Part shown: positions 1 through 9,211 of the stretch, in pieces
Position numbering within the stretch: the stretch's first letter is position 1
Layout: each line of letters opens with the position of its first letter
NCBI GenBank assembly: GCA_028100865.1
Contig: JAOHJV010000002.1
Coordinates: forward strand, 1-61,182
DNA length: 61,182 nucleotides
Source of the DNA: Candidatus Pelagibacter sp.
Lineage (GTDB): Bacteria; Pseudomonadota; Alphaproteobacteria; Pelagibacterales; Pelagibacteraceae
Direction of reading: 5' to 3'
Made by a program: the position numbers and the translations under genes
Notes under the pieces: model-generated
Told to the model about the DNA's origin: nothing
Database searches by the model: none
Seen by the model: the letters and a program-made list of their open reading frames with translations, nothing else

Positions 1-2
1 GA

Positions 3-248
3 GAATTAATTTCAGAGAATAACATATTAAAATTAACAGAAAAAGAGACAAATATTATTATATATTTATCTCAATCAGCAAATCCTGTAAGCATTGATCA
101 ATTGCAATCCGATGTATGGGGTTATGGATCAAAACTTGAAACACACACAGTTGAAACTCACATATATAGATTAAGAAAAAAAATTTCTAAAAAGTTTAAT
201 GATAATAAATTTATTTCGAGTCATAAAAATGGCTATCAAATTAATTAA
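3..248 (+). CDS. Response regulator, C-terminal winged-helix DNA-binding domain (5' end outside window)
   Basis: The reading frame is open from the window edge and ends at TAA 246-248, so only the last 81 residues are visible. They match the OmpR/PhoB-type winged-helix effector domain: a 'LTEKE' entry to the domain, a 'VWGYG' turn, the recognition-helix signature 'THTVETHIYRLRKKI', and a C-terminal wing ending in 'GYQI'. This domain binds promoter DNA when the missing N-terminal receiver domain is phosphorylated. Which two-component system it belongs to cannot be decided from the tail alone. Its stop codon lies inside the start of the following small ArfA-like gene, so the two are probably co-transcribed. 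Confidence 0.85.
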   Translation, partial: ELISENNILKLTEKETNIIIYLSQSANPVSIDQLQSDVWGYGSKLETHTVETHIYRLRKKISKKFNDNKFISSHKNGYQIN

Positions 249-352
249 AAAACAAAACATCATCGCTAAAGATTTATTTACAAAAAAAATATAAACCTAA
301 AATAGTTAAGTCTAAAAAGGGTAAGGGAAGTTTTAAAAGAAAGAAAATTTAA
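229..352 (+). CDS. arfA: ArfA-like ribosome-rescue microprotein with the reading frame interrupted at an A8 run
   Basis: An ATG at 229 opens a 21-codon frame stopping at TAA 292-294. Removing one A from the A8 run at 282-289 joins it to a second frame ending at TAA 350-352 and gives a 40-residue basic protein. The joined product carries 'NIIAKDLF' followed by 'KSKKGKGSFKRK', closely resembling E. coli ArfA, whose ribosome-binding core reads 'NKKGKGSYMRK'. ArfA rescues ribosomes stalled on non-stop mRNA by recruiting RF2. Two things support a real gene: the match spans both frames, and the second frame's stop makes a 4-nt TTAA overlap with the converging kinase gene, as at other gene ends here. 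It could be a sequencing indel, a natural pseudogene, or a gene rescued by slippage on the A run. Confidence 0.5.
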
Positions 353-1278
353 AGTCTTGCCCCAATTTGCTGTATTACTTTAGATGACATTTCAGTACCT
401 TTTTTGAGGCATTCTTTTGTTGATAATTTATTAATGTACCCATGTAAAAAACCAGCAGCAAATAAATCACCTGCTCCTGTAAGATCAATAATTTTTAGAT
501 TTTTTTGTATATCACATTCAATAACTTCATCACCATTAACTGCAAGCGCACCTTTTTCACCTCTAGTTACGACTACTAATTTATTAAGTTGTTTTGAAAA
601 GTCTATAATTTCATTAAAATTTTTTGCGTCAATTAGTGAAGTAATTTCTTGCTCGTTTGTAAAAGTTATATCTAGTTTATCTCTAACTAAATTTAAAAAA
701 TGAGATTTATGTCTATCTACACAAAATTGATCAGACAGTGACATAGCTACTTTATTTGCAGTATTGATAGCTTTATCAAATGCTTTTTGGGGTTCTCCTT
801 CGTCCCATAGATAACCTTCTAAGAATGTTATCTCACTTTTTTTTATTGCATCAGAACTTACATCACTTTCATTAATTTTACCTGCTGATCCCAGAAACGC
901 ACACATTGTTCTTTCGGAGTCAGGTGTTACTAATATTAAGCAAGTACCTGTTGGTAATTTCTCTTTTTTTTTTAAATAAAAGTATTCTACGTTTTCTTTT
1001 TTTAGACCTTCTTCGTATTTGTTACCAAAGTCGTCATCTGAAACTTTACCAATAAAACCCACCTTGTCACCAAGTTGAGATAACCCAACAATAGAGTTTG
1101 CTACAGAACCTCCTGAGACAGTTTTTTCAATTTTAAGATTTGTTAATAAATTTTTAAATTCATCATCATCAAAAAATAATTTCATTGTGCTTTTTGTAAG
1201 ATTATTCTGTTCAATAAAGTTTTCATCTACTTTACAGATGATGTCGACTATTGCGTTTCCTATTCCTAAAATTTTCAT
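349..1278 (-). CDS. PfkB-family carbohydrate kinase, adenosine-kinase-like
   Basis: A 309-residue protein of normal PfkB/ribokinase length. The N-terminal 'MKILGIGNAIVDI' strand and the 'SGGSVANS' glycine motif near residue 55 form the substrate pocket. The C-terminal 'DLTGAGDLFAAGFL' motif supplies the anion hole and the catalytic aspartate. The family phosphorylates sugars or nucleosides with ATP. The overall pattern resembles proteobacterial proteins annotated as adenosine kinase, but the substrate is not provable from sequence. It is the last gene of a minus-strand run dapB-nth-kinase; nth ends one base before its start region, so translation is probably coupled. Its stop overlaps that of the converging ArfA-like gene. 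Confidence 0.85.
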   Translation of the reverse strand: MKILGIGNAIVDIICKVDENFIEQNNLTKSTMKLFFDDDEFKNLLTNLKIEKTVSGGSVANSIVGLSQLGDKVGFIGKVSDDDFGNKYEEGLKKENVEYFYLKKKEKLPTGTCLILVTPDSERTMCAFLGSAGKINESDVSSDAIKKSEITFLEGYLWDEGEPQKAFDKAINTANKVAMSLSDQFCVDRHKSHFLNLVRDKLDITFTNEQEITSLIDAKNFNEIIDFSKQLNKLVVVTRGEKGALAVNGDEVIECDIQKNLKIIDLTGAGDLFAAGFLHGYINKLSTKECLKKGTEMSSKVIQQIGARL

Positions 1279-1279
1279 A

Positions 1280-1933
1280 TTATGCTTTCCGGGTAATAAC
1301 AGGTTTTTTTCTATTTGGGTAGCAAGTAGTACATATTTTACATTTTAAACCATAACAGTCTCTTGCCTTACAGTATTCCCTACCATAAAAAATTATTTGT
1401 AAATGAAGTTTGGACCAGGTTTTTTTAGGAAATATTCTTTTTAAATCTTTTTCAGTTTGAACTACATTTTTACCGTTTGTTAAACCCCATCTTTGTGCAA
1501 GCCTGTGAATATGAGTATCAACGGCAAAAGCTGGATAGCCAAAACCTTGGGACATCACTACACTTGCTGTTTTGTGACCTACACCAGGTAGTTTTTCAAG
1601 ATCTTCAAAAGTTTTAGGTACTTTTCCGTTGTGTTTTTTTAAAACTTGTTTTGACATTAAGTAAATACTTTTTGCTTTAACTCTAAAAATACCAATTTTT
1701 TTTATTAATTTTTCAATTTTTTTTCTTCCTAATTTTACAAAGTGTTCTGGCTTAAAGTATTTTGGATATATATCTTTTGTTACATTATTAACATTTATAT
1801 CAGTACATTGTGCCGAAAGAAGTACAGAAATTAGTAGTGTAAAAGTATTTTTACTATTTAAAGGAATCGGTGCTCTTGGATAAATTTTATTTAATGTTTT
1901 AATTATAACTTTTGCTTTTTGATCTTCATTCAT
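1280..1933 (-). CDS. nth: Endonuclease III (DNA glycosylase/AP lyase)
   Basis: A 217-residue base-excision repair enzyme that removes oxidised pyrimidines. The helix-hairpin-helix reads 'LPGVGHKTASVV' with the catalytic lysine in 'HKTA', and the catalytic aspartate follows in 'AFAVDTHIHRLAQRWGL'. 'LLSAQCTD' near the N terminus is also typical. The C-terminal cysteines lie at about residues 188, 193, 198, 201 and 204. This spacing differs from the E. coli [4Fe-4S] loop, which is C-X6-C-X2-C-X5-C, so cluster binding may be altered. The ATG overlaps the dapB stop by one base (TAATG), showing an operon with dapB. Confidence 0.92.
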   Translation of the reverse strand: MNEDQKAKVIIKTLNKIYPRAPIPLNSKNTFTLLISVLLSAQCTDINVNNVTKDIYPKYFKPEHFVKLGRKKIEKLIKKIGIFRVKAKSIYLMSKQVLKKHNGKVPKTFEDLEKLPGVGHKTASVVMSQGFGYPAFAVDTHIHRLAQRWGLTNGKNVVQTEKDLKRIFPKKTWSKLHLQIIFYGREYCKARDCYGLKCKICTTCYPNRKKPVITRKA

Positions 1934-2709
1934 TAAGAAAAATTAAGTAAATCTCTCATAGAATATAAGCCTGGTTTTTTTTTCATTAACCATTTAGAGG
2001 CTGTTAATGCTCCATCAGAGTAAAGTTCTCTATCAAAAGCCTCATGATTTAATGTTATTATCTCTTTTCCACTTGAGAATTTAACTTCATGTTCTCCAAT
2101 AGTTTCACCTTTTCTAATTGAGTTAAAATTAATTTTTTTTCCATAAGGAAAAGATTTTTTATTTAAAAATTTCTTTCCAATTAAATTATATAAATTTTTA
2201 TTTTTTCCATCAGCAATCCCTTTTCCAAGCATTAAAGCCGTACCTGATGGATAGTCTTTTTTATGTTTGTGATGAACCTCAAATATTTTACTTAAATATT
2301 CATCATTTAATGATTTTGAGGCAATTTCAGTTAAATACATCAATAGGTTTACACCCAAGCTCATATTTCCAGCTTTTAAAATAGGTATTTTTTTTGAAAA
2401 CTTTTTAATTTGGTTTTCTTGGACTCTATTGAACCCAGTCGTTCCAATTACGACTCTTTTTTTAAGTTTAGAGGCTATTTTTAATATATCTAGGGTGCAG
2501 TGAGGTACAGTAAAATCAACAATTATATCTGTATTTTTAAAAGCTTTTTCAGAATTTAACTCTGGTTTAATACCATTAAATTTTTTGTTTACCAATCTGT
2601 TTTCTGTAAGTGTAACTAATTTAAAATTTTTATTTTTTTTGGAAGACTTTATTAGTTGCTGACCCATTCTGCCCATGCATCCTGAAATTGCTAAATTAAT
2701 ATTTTTCAT
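1933..2709 (-). CDS. dapB: 4-hydroxy-tetrahydrodipicolinate reductase
   Basis: A 258-residue enzyme of the diaminopimelate/lysine pathway that reduces hydroxy-tetrahydrodipicolinate with NAD(P)H. The N-terminal Rossmann motif 'ISGCMGRMGQ' binds the nucleotide. 'VVIGTTGF' marks the cofactor fold. The active-site stretch 'EVHHKHKKDYPSGTA' holds the catalytic His-His, the lysine and the substrate-binding SGTA. Length and motif order are standard. It is the first gene of the dapB-nth-kinase run and starts about 35 bases after dnaJ ends. The related lysine-pathway gene lysA is near 47 kb in this window. Confidence 0.95.
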   Translation of the reverse strand: MKNINLAISGCMGRMGQQLIKSSKKNKNFKLVTLTENRLVNKKFNGIKPELNSEKAFKNTDIIVDFTVPHCTLDILKIASKLKKRVVIGTTGFNRVQENQIKKFSKKIPILKAGNMSLGVNLLMYLTEIASKSLNDEYLSKIFEVHHKHKKDYPSGTALMLGKGIADGKNKNLYNLIGKKFLNKKSFPYGKKINFNSIRKGETIGEHEVKFSSGKEIITLNHEAFDRELYSDGALTASKWLMKKKPGLYSMRDLLNFS

Positions 2710-2744
2710 TTACAAATATTAACTCTTTTTAGGAGATTAGTCTT

Positions 2745-3872
2745 TTAGTTTTTCCAGAAATCTTTTGCCTTTTGAAAAAACTTTTTTATACTTGGATTTG
2801 ACTTATCATTTTCAATTTCTCTAAACTGCTCTAATAATTCTTTTTGTTTTTTATTCAAATATACAGGTACTTCAGTTTTTACTTGAACATATAAGTCACC
2901 GAAATCGCCTCTTCTCATATATGGCATTCCCTTACCCTTTAACCTGAATTGCTTACCATTTTGTGTTCCATCAGGAATTTTTATTTTAGCTTTACCGCCA
3001 TCAATAGTTGGTATTTCAATGGTAGTACCTAATGCAGCATCTGCAAGGGAAAGTGGAAATTCAAAAAATAAATTTTCATCTGATCTTTTAAATAAGTTGT
3101 GAGAGTAAACATTTATAAACAAATATAGATCACCAGTCGCTCCACTTCTACTACCAGCTTCACCTTTGCCAGCTAATCTAATTCTTGTTCCATCATCAAC
3201 ACCTTTGGGAATTGTTACTGATATCTTCTTAGACGCTTGTTTTTTTCCTTGACCATTACAGTCATTACAAGGATTTGTGATTTCTTCTCCATTTCCGTTA
3301 CATTGAGGACAAGTTTGTTGTACAGTGAAAAAACCTTGATTAGATCTTATTTTTCCATTTCCACCACAGTAAGTACATCTGTCTGGAGAATGACCGGGTT
3401 TTGAACCATTTCCTTTACAGGTGTTACATTTTTCAGTAGTCGAAAATTTTATATCTTGTTTTTTACCTTGGTAGGCTTCTTCAAGAGAAATTGACAAATC
3501 ATATCTTAGATCTGAGCCTCTGTTATTCGAACTTCTATTTCTTGATCTGCCACCGCCACCAAAATCACTAAAAAAATCTTCAAAAATATCTGAAAAATCT
3601 GCCCCACCAAATCCACCAAAACCACCACCTTGTCTTCCACCTCCATTTTCAAAGGCTGCATGACCAAAGTTATCATAGTTTTGTTTTTTTTCTTTATCTG
3701 AGAGTATTCCGTAAGCTTCGCTGGCTTCTTTGAATTTATCTTCTGCAACTTTATCACCAGGATTTTTGTCGGGATGATATTTGACAGCTAGTTTTCTATA
3801 TGCAGACTTTAATTCATCGGGAGATGCATTTTTTCCTACACCCAAAACATCATAGAAATCTCTTTTAGCCAT
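2745..3872 (-). CDS. dnaJ: Chaperone DnaJ (Hsp40 co-chaperone)
   Basis: A full-length 375-residue type I DnaJ. The N-terminal J domain (about 1-70) contains the HPD tripeptide in '[12 protein letters not shown]', which triggers DnaK ATP hydrolysis. A Gly/Phe-rich linker follows (about 75-115). Four zinc-finger repeats come next: 'CNTCKGNG', 'CTYCGGNG', 'CPQCNGNG' and 'CNDCNGQG'. The C-terminal substrate-binding domains complete the protein. It delivers unfolded clients to DnaK. It lies 32 bases downstream of dnaK on the same strand, the usual dnaK-dnaJ order, and is probably transcribed from the dnaK promoter. Confidence 0.97.
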   Translation of the reverse strand: MAKRDFYDVLGVGKNASPDELKSAYRKLAVKYHPDKNPGDKVAEDKFKEASEAYGILSDKEKKQNYDNFGHAAFENGGGRQGGGFGGFGGADFSDIFEDFFSDFGGGGRSRNRSSNNRGSDLRYDLSISLEEAYQGKKQDIKFSTTEKCNTCKGNGSKPGHSPDRCTYCGGNGKIRSNQGFFTVQQTCPQCNGNGEEITNPCNDCNGQGKKQASKKISVTIPKGVDDGTRIRLAGKGEAGSRSGATGDLYLFINVYSHNLFKRSDENLFFEFPLSLADAALGTTIEIPTIDGGKAKIKIPDGTQNGKQFRLKGKGMPYMRRGDFGDLYVQVKTEVPVYLNKKQKELLEQFREIENDKSNPSIKKFFQKAKDFWKN

Positions 3873-3904
3873 AAGTTACCTTGAGATAATTATCGTTGAT
3901 ATTC

Positions 3905-5839
3905 TTAAGCGCTTTTTTCTTTATCTTCTTCTTTATTTTCTTCTTTTACTTCCTCAAAATCTGCATCAACTACGTTATCGTCTTTTTTTCCCTCGTCATT
4001 ATTTTTACTATCATCAGGTGAATCTGGTTTTTTCTCTTGAGCTTTATATATAGCCTCACCTAATTTCATTGATGCTTGAACTAACGCTTCTGTTTTTTTC
4101 TTAATGTCTTCATTATCAGTCCCTTTAAGAGCTTCTTTCAAACTTGCTGATGCATCTTCTATTGATTTCTTTTCAGCATCAGTAATTTTTGATCCATGTT
4201 CTTTAAGATTTTTTTCAGTTGAATGAATTAAAGTATCAGCCTGATTTCTCGTATCTACAGACTCTCTTTTCTTCTTATCTTCTTCTTTATTAGCTTCAGC
4301 ATCTTTAACCATTTTTTCAATTTCTTCCTCACTTAATCCACCTGAAGCTTGAATTTGAATTTTTTGTTCTTTTCCAGTTCCTTTATCTTTTGCTGACACA
4401 CTAACTATACCGTTTGCATCAATATCAAAAGTAACTTCAATTTGAGGAACCCCTCTTGGTGCTGGAGCGATACCGACTAATTCAAAATTTCCTAACATTT
4501 TATTATCAGTCGCCATTTCTCTTTCACCTTGAAGCACTCTGATTGAAACTGCAGGCTGATTATCTTCTGCTGTAGAAAATACTTGGCTCTTTTTTGTTGG
4601 TATTGTTGTATTCTTTTCAATAAGCTTAGTTGATACACCCCCTAGAGTTTCAATCCCTAGAGATAAAGGCGTAACATCTAAAAGAAGTACATCTTTTACA
4701 TCTCCTTGAAGCACACCTGCTTGAATTGCTGCACCCATTGCAACAACTTCATCTGGATTAACACTTTTGTTTGGGTCTTTTCCAAAAAAGTTTTTAACTT
4801 CCGCTAGAACTTTAGGCATTCTTGTCATTCCACCAACCATAACGATTTCATCAATATCACTTGCTGATATACCGGCATCACTCAATGCTGTTTTGCAAGG
4901 TGGCAATGTTCTAGCAATTAAATCTTCAACAAGAGCTTCAAGTTTAGCTCTAGTCATTTTTAAGTTAATATGTTTTGGACCAGTTTTATCTGCGGTGATA
5001 AATGGTAAATTAATATCAGTTTGTTCCGCTGAAGATAGTTCAATTTTTGCTTTTTCAGCAGCTTCCTTTAATCTCTGAAGTGCAAGTTTATCAGATGTTA
5101 AATCAATACCATTATCTTTTTTAAATTCTGTTATTAAGTAATCAACGATTGTATTATCGAAGTCTTCACCACCTAAAAAAGTATCTCCATTAGTAGATTT
5201 TACTTCAAACACACCGTCCCCTAACTCAAGAATAGAAACATCAAATGTTCCTCCACCTAAATCATAAACTGCAATTTTTTTATTTTGTTTTTTGTCTAAA
5301 CCATATGCAAGAGAAGCTGCTGTGGGTTCATTAATGATTCTTAAAACTTCCAGGCCAGCAATTTTACCAGCATCTTTAGTAGCTTGTCTTTGTGCATCAT
5401 TAAAATATGCAGGAACTGTTATTACTGCTTTAGTTACTTCTTGACCTAAATATTTCTCAGCAGTTTCTTTCATTTTTTGAAGAATAAAAGCAGAGATTTG
5501 AGAAGGTGAGTATTTTTCACCTTTTGCTTCAATCCAAGCGTCACCTTTTTCAGAATTAACTATTTTAAAAGGAGCTGCGGCTATATCTTTTTTTACGGTT
5601 GGGTCTTCAAAATTTCTTCCTATTAATCTTTTAACAGCAAAAATTGTATTTTCAGGATTTGTAACTGCTTGTCTTTTTGCAGGCTGACCAACTAGTTTTT
5701 CTCCATCGTCTGTAAAAGCTACAACTGAAGGAGTTGTTCTTGCACCCTCAGCATTTTCTAATACTTTAGGTTGGCTTCCTTCCATGATTGATACACATGA
5801 ATTTGTCGTACCAAGATCTATTCCAATAATTTTGCTCAT
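3905..5839 (-). CDS. dnaK: Chaperone DnaK (Hsp70)
   Basis: A 644-residue Hsp70. The ATPase domain begins '[13 protein letters not shown]' and carries '[17 protein letters not shown]', '[14 protein letters not shown]' and '[11 protein letters not shown]'. The peptide-binding domain includes '[14 protein letters not shown]'. A helical lid and a charged C terminus rich in Glu, Asp and Lys follow. It folds and refolds cytosolic proteins in an ATP cycle driven by DnaJ and reset by GrpE. Its neighbours are grpE upstream (61-base gap) and dnaJ downstream, so the whole chaperone machine is encoded together. A heat-shock-like promoter may lie in the gap. No hrcA repressor gene is seen beside it. Confidence 0.98.
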   Translation of the reverse strand: MSKIIGIDLGTTNSCVSIMEGSQPKVLENAEGARTTPSVVAFTDDGEKLVGQPAKRQAVTNPENTIFAVKRLIGRNFEDPTVKKDIAAAPFKIVNSEKGDAWIEAKGEKYSPSQISAFILQKMKETAEKYLGQEVTKAVITVPAYFNDAQRQATKDAGKIAGLEVLRIINEPTAASLAYGLDKKQNKKIAVYDLGGGTFDVSILELGDGVFEVKSTNGDTFLGGEDFDNTIVDYLITEFKKDNGIDLTSDKLALQRLKEAAEKAKIELSSAEQTDINLPFITADKTGPKHINLKMTRAKLEALVEDLIARTLPPCKTALSDAGISASDIDEIVMVGGMTRMPKVLAEVKNFFGKDPNKSVNPDEVVAMGAAIQAGVLQGDVKDVLLLDVTPLSLGIETLGGVSTKLIEKNTTIPTKKSQVFSTAEDNQPAVSIRVLQGEREMATDNKMLGNFELVGIAPAPRGVPQIEVTFDIDANGIVSVSAKDKGTGKEQKIQIQASGGLSEEEIEKMVKDAEANKEEDKKKRESVDTRNQADTLIHSTEKNLKEHGSKITDAEKKSIEDASASLKEALKGTDNEDIKKKTEALVQASMKLGEAIYKAQEKKPDSPDDSKNNDEGKKDDNVVDADFEEVKEENKEEDKEKSA

Positions 5840-5860
5840 AATTTAATTTCTACCCTTCAT

Positions 5861-5886
5861 ATATGTGTTAATATTAATTCTACAAG
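5861..5886 (-). promoter_or_regulatory. Candidate heat-shock-type promoter of dnaK
   Basis: In the 61-base gap between grpE and dnaK, read on the minus strand, there is CTTGTAG (plus 5880-5886), a 12-base spacer, then CACATAT (plus 5861-5867), followed by a purine-rich ribosome-binding stretch and the dnaK ATG. This resembles the sigma-32 pattern of a CTTG -35 and a CCxxAT-type -10, but the -10 is imperfect. A housekeeping TTGAAC box overlaps the same place, so the sigma factor is uncertain. Confidence 0.3.
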
Positions 5887-5900
5887 TTCAACAAATGGAA

Positions 5901-6536
5901 TTATTTGTCTAAATTCTCCTTATTTTCCTCACTTTTATCATCTTTAATTTCTGTCTTTTTGGATACACCAACTAATGATGGTCTTAGCAATCTGTCTTTT
6001 ATCATAAAACCTTTTTGAACTTCTTGAACGATAGTTCCAGGCTCTTTATGATCATCTTCAATTTCCATCATTGCTTGATGTAAATTTGGATCTAATTTTT
6101 TATTAAGACAATCAATTGGTTTAATATTATTTTTAGTAAAAATAGAAATTAAATCTTTATTTATTATATCAAAATGTTCTAAGGTTTTTTTTAATGCCTC
6201 AGTATCTTTTAAAGCTTCGTCACTTTCTAAAATTAACTTAGATCTTGCAAGGTTGTCAATTAAGTTCAAAGCTTCTTTTGCAAACGCAAAGCCCCCATAA
6301 TCAAATGCATCATCTTTTTCTTTTTCAAACCTTCTTCTTTGGTTTTCCATTTCAGCGAAAGTTCTTGCTAATTTATCTTCTAATTCTTTTGTCTTTTCTT
6401 CAGGGGATAATTCTATTTTCTCTTCTTCAACTTTGTTTTCTACATGCTTATCATCTGATTGTTTATTTGCCTCAGTCTCCTTATTTGAAGTTTCAGCTGA
6501 AGTATTTTCTTGATTAAGGTTTTCCTCTTTTTCCAT
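5901..6536 (-). CDS. grpE: Nucleotide exchange factor GrpE
   Basis: A 211-residue GrpE. A charged, low-complexity N-terminal stretch rich in Glu, Lys and Asn (about 1-50) precedes the long dimerising coiled coil. The coiled coil includes 'ELEDKLARTFAEMENQRRRFEKE', shown here only by its end points near residues 51-73. The beta domain follows, with 'DPNLHQAMMEIEDD', 'GTIVQEVQKGFMIKDRLLRPSLV'-type sequence near 160-190. It releases ADP from DnaK. It is the first gene of grpE-dnaK-dnaJ and is divergent from rdgB across only 42 bases, so the two promoters must overlap. The acidic tail after 'VGVSKK' is not informative. Confidence 0.93.
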   Translation of the reverse strand: MEKEENLNQENTSAETSNKETEANKQSDDKHVENKVEEEKIELSPEEKTKELEDKLARTFAEMENQRRRFEKEKDDAFDYGGFAFAKEALNLIDNLARSKLILESDEALKDTEALKKTLEHFDIINKDLISIFTKNNIKPIDCLNKKLDPNLHQAMMEIEDDHKEPGTIVQEVQKGFMIKDRLLRPSLVGVSKKTEIKDDKSEENKENLDK

Positions 6537-6578
6537 GACAGCATATATGGTAAGAAATCTCAGAATTGCTAGGTATTA

Positions 6579-7175
6579 ATGAAAAAAATCTTAAAATTGC
6601 TTATAGGCACCAATAACAAGGGAAAATATAAGGAAATTAAAGATTTGTTGCCAAAATACATCAAAACCTACTCAACATCTGAATTTAAACTTAAGAGTCC
6701 AAGAGAGGATGGACTGACATTCACAGAAAACTCAATCATAAAATCTAAACATTTCTCAAAAAAAACTAGATTAATTTGTTTGGCTGATGACTCGGGTCTT
6801 GAGATAGACCTTTTAGATAAAAGTCCAGGAATATATTCAGCCAGATGGGGTGGAAAAAAAGGTAATTTTAAAAAAGCAATAAATAGAGTGTACAAAGAAT
6901 TGTCAAAAAAAGACAAAAACTGGAAGGACAAAAAAATTAAAGCTAGATTTATTTGTGCATTGTCAATTTGTCATTTGGATAAAAAAATAGTATCTGCTTT
7001 GGGCAAGGTTGAGGGGTATATCTCATCAAAACCAAAAGGAAAAAATGGTTTTGGTTATGATCCAATTTTTATCCCTAAAAATAGTAGAAAGACTTTTAGT
7101 GAAATGAGCTCTATACGAAAATATAAAATTGACCATCGTTTTGTTGCATTTAAGAAAATTAGAAAATTTCTGTAA
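6579..7175 (+). CDS. rdgB: RdgB/HAM1 family XTP/dITP pyrophosphatase
   Basis: A 198-residue Maf/HAM1-fold enzyme that hydrolyses non-canonical purine triphosphates (dITP, XTP), keeping them out of DNA and RNA. The motifs are 'LLIGTNNKGKYKEI' at the N terminus, 'LADDSGLEIDLL' with the metal-binding acidic pair, 'GIYSARWGG', and 'GKNGFGYDPIFIP'. The C-terminal 'SSIRKYKIDHRFVAFKKI' is a slightly diverged version of the usual 'K..SHR..A' ending. It is divergent from grpE. Its 3' end overlaps the converging LpoA-like gene by 17 bases. In many alphaproteobacteria rph sits beside it, but none is present here. Confidence 0.93.
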   Translation: MKKILKLLIGTNNKGKYKEIKDLLPKYIKTYSTSEFKLKSPREDGLTFTENSIIKSKHFSKKTRLICLADDSGLEIDLLDKSPGIYSARWGGKKGNFKKAINRVYKELSKKDKNWKDKKIKARFICALSICHLDKKIVSALGKVEGYISSKPKGKNGFGYDPIFIPKNSRKTFSEMSSIRKYKIDHRFVAFKKIRKFL

Positions 7176-8313
7176 TTTTTTTATTTTCAATTTTATAAAA
7201 ATTTAAACGGTGATTAATTTTGTTATTTTTTATATCAAAAATACCAATCTTTCCTTTGAATGAATTTTTTTTTTTAAAAACTTTATTTAAATTTGAAAGA
7301 TTAGTTTTTGTCGATAAATAATAGACAAGCCCTAAAAGGTCATAGCTTAGTAACGATAAATGTGAAGGATATTCATTAAATTCTTTAAAAAATTTATCTT
7401 TATAATTTTCAAAATTATTTTGATTTATGGATGGGTAATATAAAGGCTGAATATCTATTTCATTTAATAAACTCTTATTAAACCACTGGTTTAATGTAAT
7501 AAAATACTTATTTTTAGGAGAAACATCCGTGTATAAGAGTGATGTGGACACACTTTTTAAACTTTCGTCAAAATCTGCAATGACGATTGCATCAAAATTT
7601 AAACCCCCCAAAGTATATCTTTGTTCAAGTTTTTTAATTTTTTTTTCCTTGTTAGATTGATTTGATTTTTTTAATCTTAAAATTTCATCTTCTAAGTTTT
7701 GTTTTCTTATCTGATAATTGGTAATTTCTTCAATTTGTTTAGTTAATTTTGTAGGTTCCGTACTATAGTCATAATCTTTGAATATTTTAATTCTTGACTC
7801 TTTCATTCCTTTTTTGACTTCAAATTCATAATTCTGAATAGGTGTTAAAAATATTGTTCTCTTTATATTGTTTGTTGCTATAAATTTTTTTATAGTATTG
7901 AATTGTGAAGTTGAATTTATTCCTGCAGAAATTACATTTCCTGGAAGATCCAGTGTTTTGTTTGTTAATGACAAAAAAGTTATATCTTTAATTTCATCTA
8001 AATAAGTTATGCTTTCATAAAAAACAGGACCAATAACAACTTTAATGCCCATTTGTTTTAATTCAAATGCAGATTTAAGTGCCTTGTTTGCTTTAGAGGC
8101 TGTGTCCTTAGGAATAATTTCTATTGAATTATTATTAATATCTTTCACTGCCAATCTGACAGCTTTAACAATTGATTGTCCTAGCTCTTTATTTTCACCT
8201 GTTAAAGGAACCATTAAGCCAATTTTAATTTTTTCTGAAGCTTTTGTTGAAAATGAAAGTAATAAAGAAAAATTCAATATTACAAAAAAAATAATTTTAA
8301 TAAATTTACTCAT
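7159..8313 (-). CDS. Periplasmic binding protein, penicillin-binding-protein-activator (LpoA) type
   Basis: I chose the ATG at 8313 because it opens a signal peptide (a basic start, then a hydrophobic run ending near 'STKASEK'). The upstream in-frame ATG at 8355 would overlap rsmI. The mature protein (384 residues in all) has a type 1 periplasmic-binding fold: 'IKIGLMVPLTGENKELGQSI', 'VVIGPVFYESI' and 'FDAIVIADF'. A lysine-rich helical insert lies near 210-240. Proteins like this next to rsmI correspond to YraM/LpoA, the outer-membrane activator of PBP1A. No lipobox cysteine is visible, so it may be soluble in the periplasm. A generic amino-acid-binding role is the alternative. Confidence 0.75.
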   Translation of the reverse strand: MSKFIKIIFFVILNFSLLLSFSTKASEKIKIGLMVPLTGENKELGQSIVKAVRLAVKDINNNSIEIIPKDTASKANKALKSAFELKQMGIKVVIGPVFYESITYLDEIKDITFLSLTNKTLDLPGNVISAGINSTSQFNTIKKFIATNNIKRTIFLTPIQNYEFEVKKGMKESRIKIFKDYDYSTEPTKLTKQIEEITNYQIRKQNLEDEILRLKKSNQSNKEKKIKKLEQRYTLGGLNFDAIVIADFDESLKSVSTSLLYTDVSPKNKYFITLNQWFNKSLLNEIDIQPLYYPSINQNNFENYKDKFFKEFNEYPSHLSLLSYDLLGLVYYLSTKTNLSNLNKVFKKKNSFKGKIGIFDIKNNKINHRLNFYKIENKKITEIF

Positions 8314-8347
8314 TTTAATGTTAGTATAATATTTTTTAAGCTCAATT

Positions 8348-9211
8348 ATGATCATAAAATCACAATCTCAAATAAAAGATAATGAAAATGGTCTTTATTT
8401 AGTATCAACACCAATTGGTAACTTGAAAGATATTACTTTGAGAGCCATAGAAACATTAAAAAAATCTACTTATATTCTTTGTGAAGATACAAGAGTTTCT
8501 AGAATTTTGTTAGATAGATATGAAATAAAATCACGTCTAATCTCAAATCATAAATTTAATGAGTCAAAAAATTTAAGTAAGATTATAAATCTTCTTAAAT
8601 CTGGAGAAACAATTGCATTAGTTTCAGATGCCGGAACGCCAAGTATTTCTGATCCAGGTGCAATTTTAGTAAATGAATGTGTTAAAAATAATATAAAAAT
8701 TATTCCAATTCCAGGACCATCAGCTGTTGCAACAGCTGTATCAATAAGTGGTTTTTCAGAAAAATTTATTTTTTATGGTTTTTTACCTGAAAAAAAACAG
8801 GCAATTGCAAACGTCTTTAATCAAATATCAAAATTTAATGACACATGTGTTTTTTTTGTATCTTCAAAAAAAGTGAATAAAATTATTCCTGAATTAAAAA
8901 AAAACTTCAGTGGAAGAAAAGTAATATTTTGTAGAGAAATTTCTAAACTTTATGAAGAATTTATTAGAAAAAACGTTGATGATTTAGAAATATTTAACAA
9001 AGAGTTAAAAGGTGAGCTAACAATAGTAATTTCAGAAAAAAAAATTGAAAAAAATCACTCACAAGAATTAAATGAATCAGATATGAATATAATAAAGAAA
9101 ATGATTAGTAAATTAACTATTAAAGAAATCACAGAAATTATTAGTCAAAATAAAAATATTTCAAAAAAAGAAATTTATAATTATTGTTTAAAAATAAAAA
9201 ATGAAATTTAG
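8348..9211 (+). CDS. rsmI: 16S rRNA 2'-O-ribose methyltransferase (C1402)
   Basis: A 287-residue tetrapyrrole-methylase-fold enzyme. It begins 'GLYLVSTPIGNLKDITLRAIETL', then has 'CEDTRVSRILL', 'VSDAGTPSISDPG' and 'IPIPGPSAVATAVSISGF', which line the SAM and active sites. RsmI methylates the ribose of C1402 in the decoding centre of the 30S subunit. It is divergent from the LpoA-like gene (34 bases between starts). It overlaps the BON-domain lipoprotein gene by 11 bases, so the pair is translationally coupled. The C-terminal 'MISKLTIKEITEIIS' helix region is typical. Confidence 0.95.
   Translation: MIIKSQSQIKDNENGLYLVSTPIGNLKDITLRAIETLKKSTYILCEDTRVSRILLDRYEIKSRLISNHKFNESKNLSKIINLLKSGETIALVSDAGTPSISDPGAILVNECVKNNIKIIPIPGPSAVATAVSISGFSEKFIFYGFLPEKKQAIANVFNQISKFNDTCVFFVSSKKVNKIIPELKKNFSGRKVIFCREISKLYEEFIRKNVDDLEIFNKELKGELTIVISEKKIEKNHSQELNESDMNIIKKMISKLTIKEITEIISQNKNISKKEIYNYCLKIKNEI

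Noticed and set aside
4767..5078. A 103-codon plus-strand frame inside dnaK
   Set aside because: It is antisense to highly conserved DnaK sequence and resembles no protein; codon constraint of dnaK explains it.
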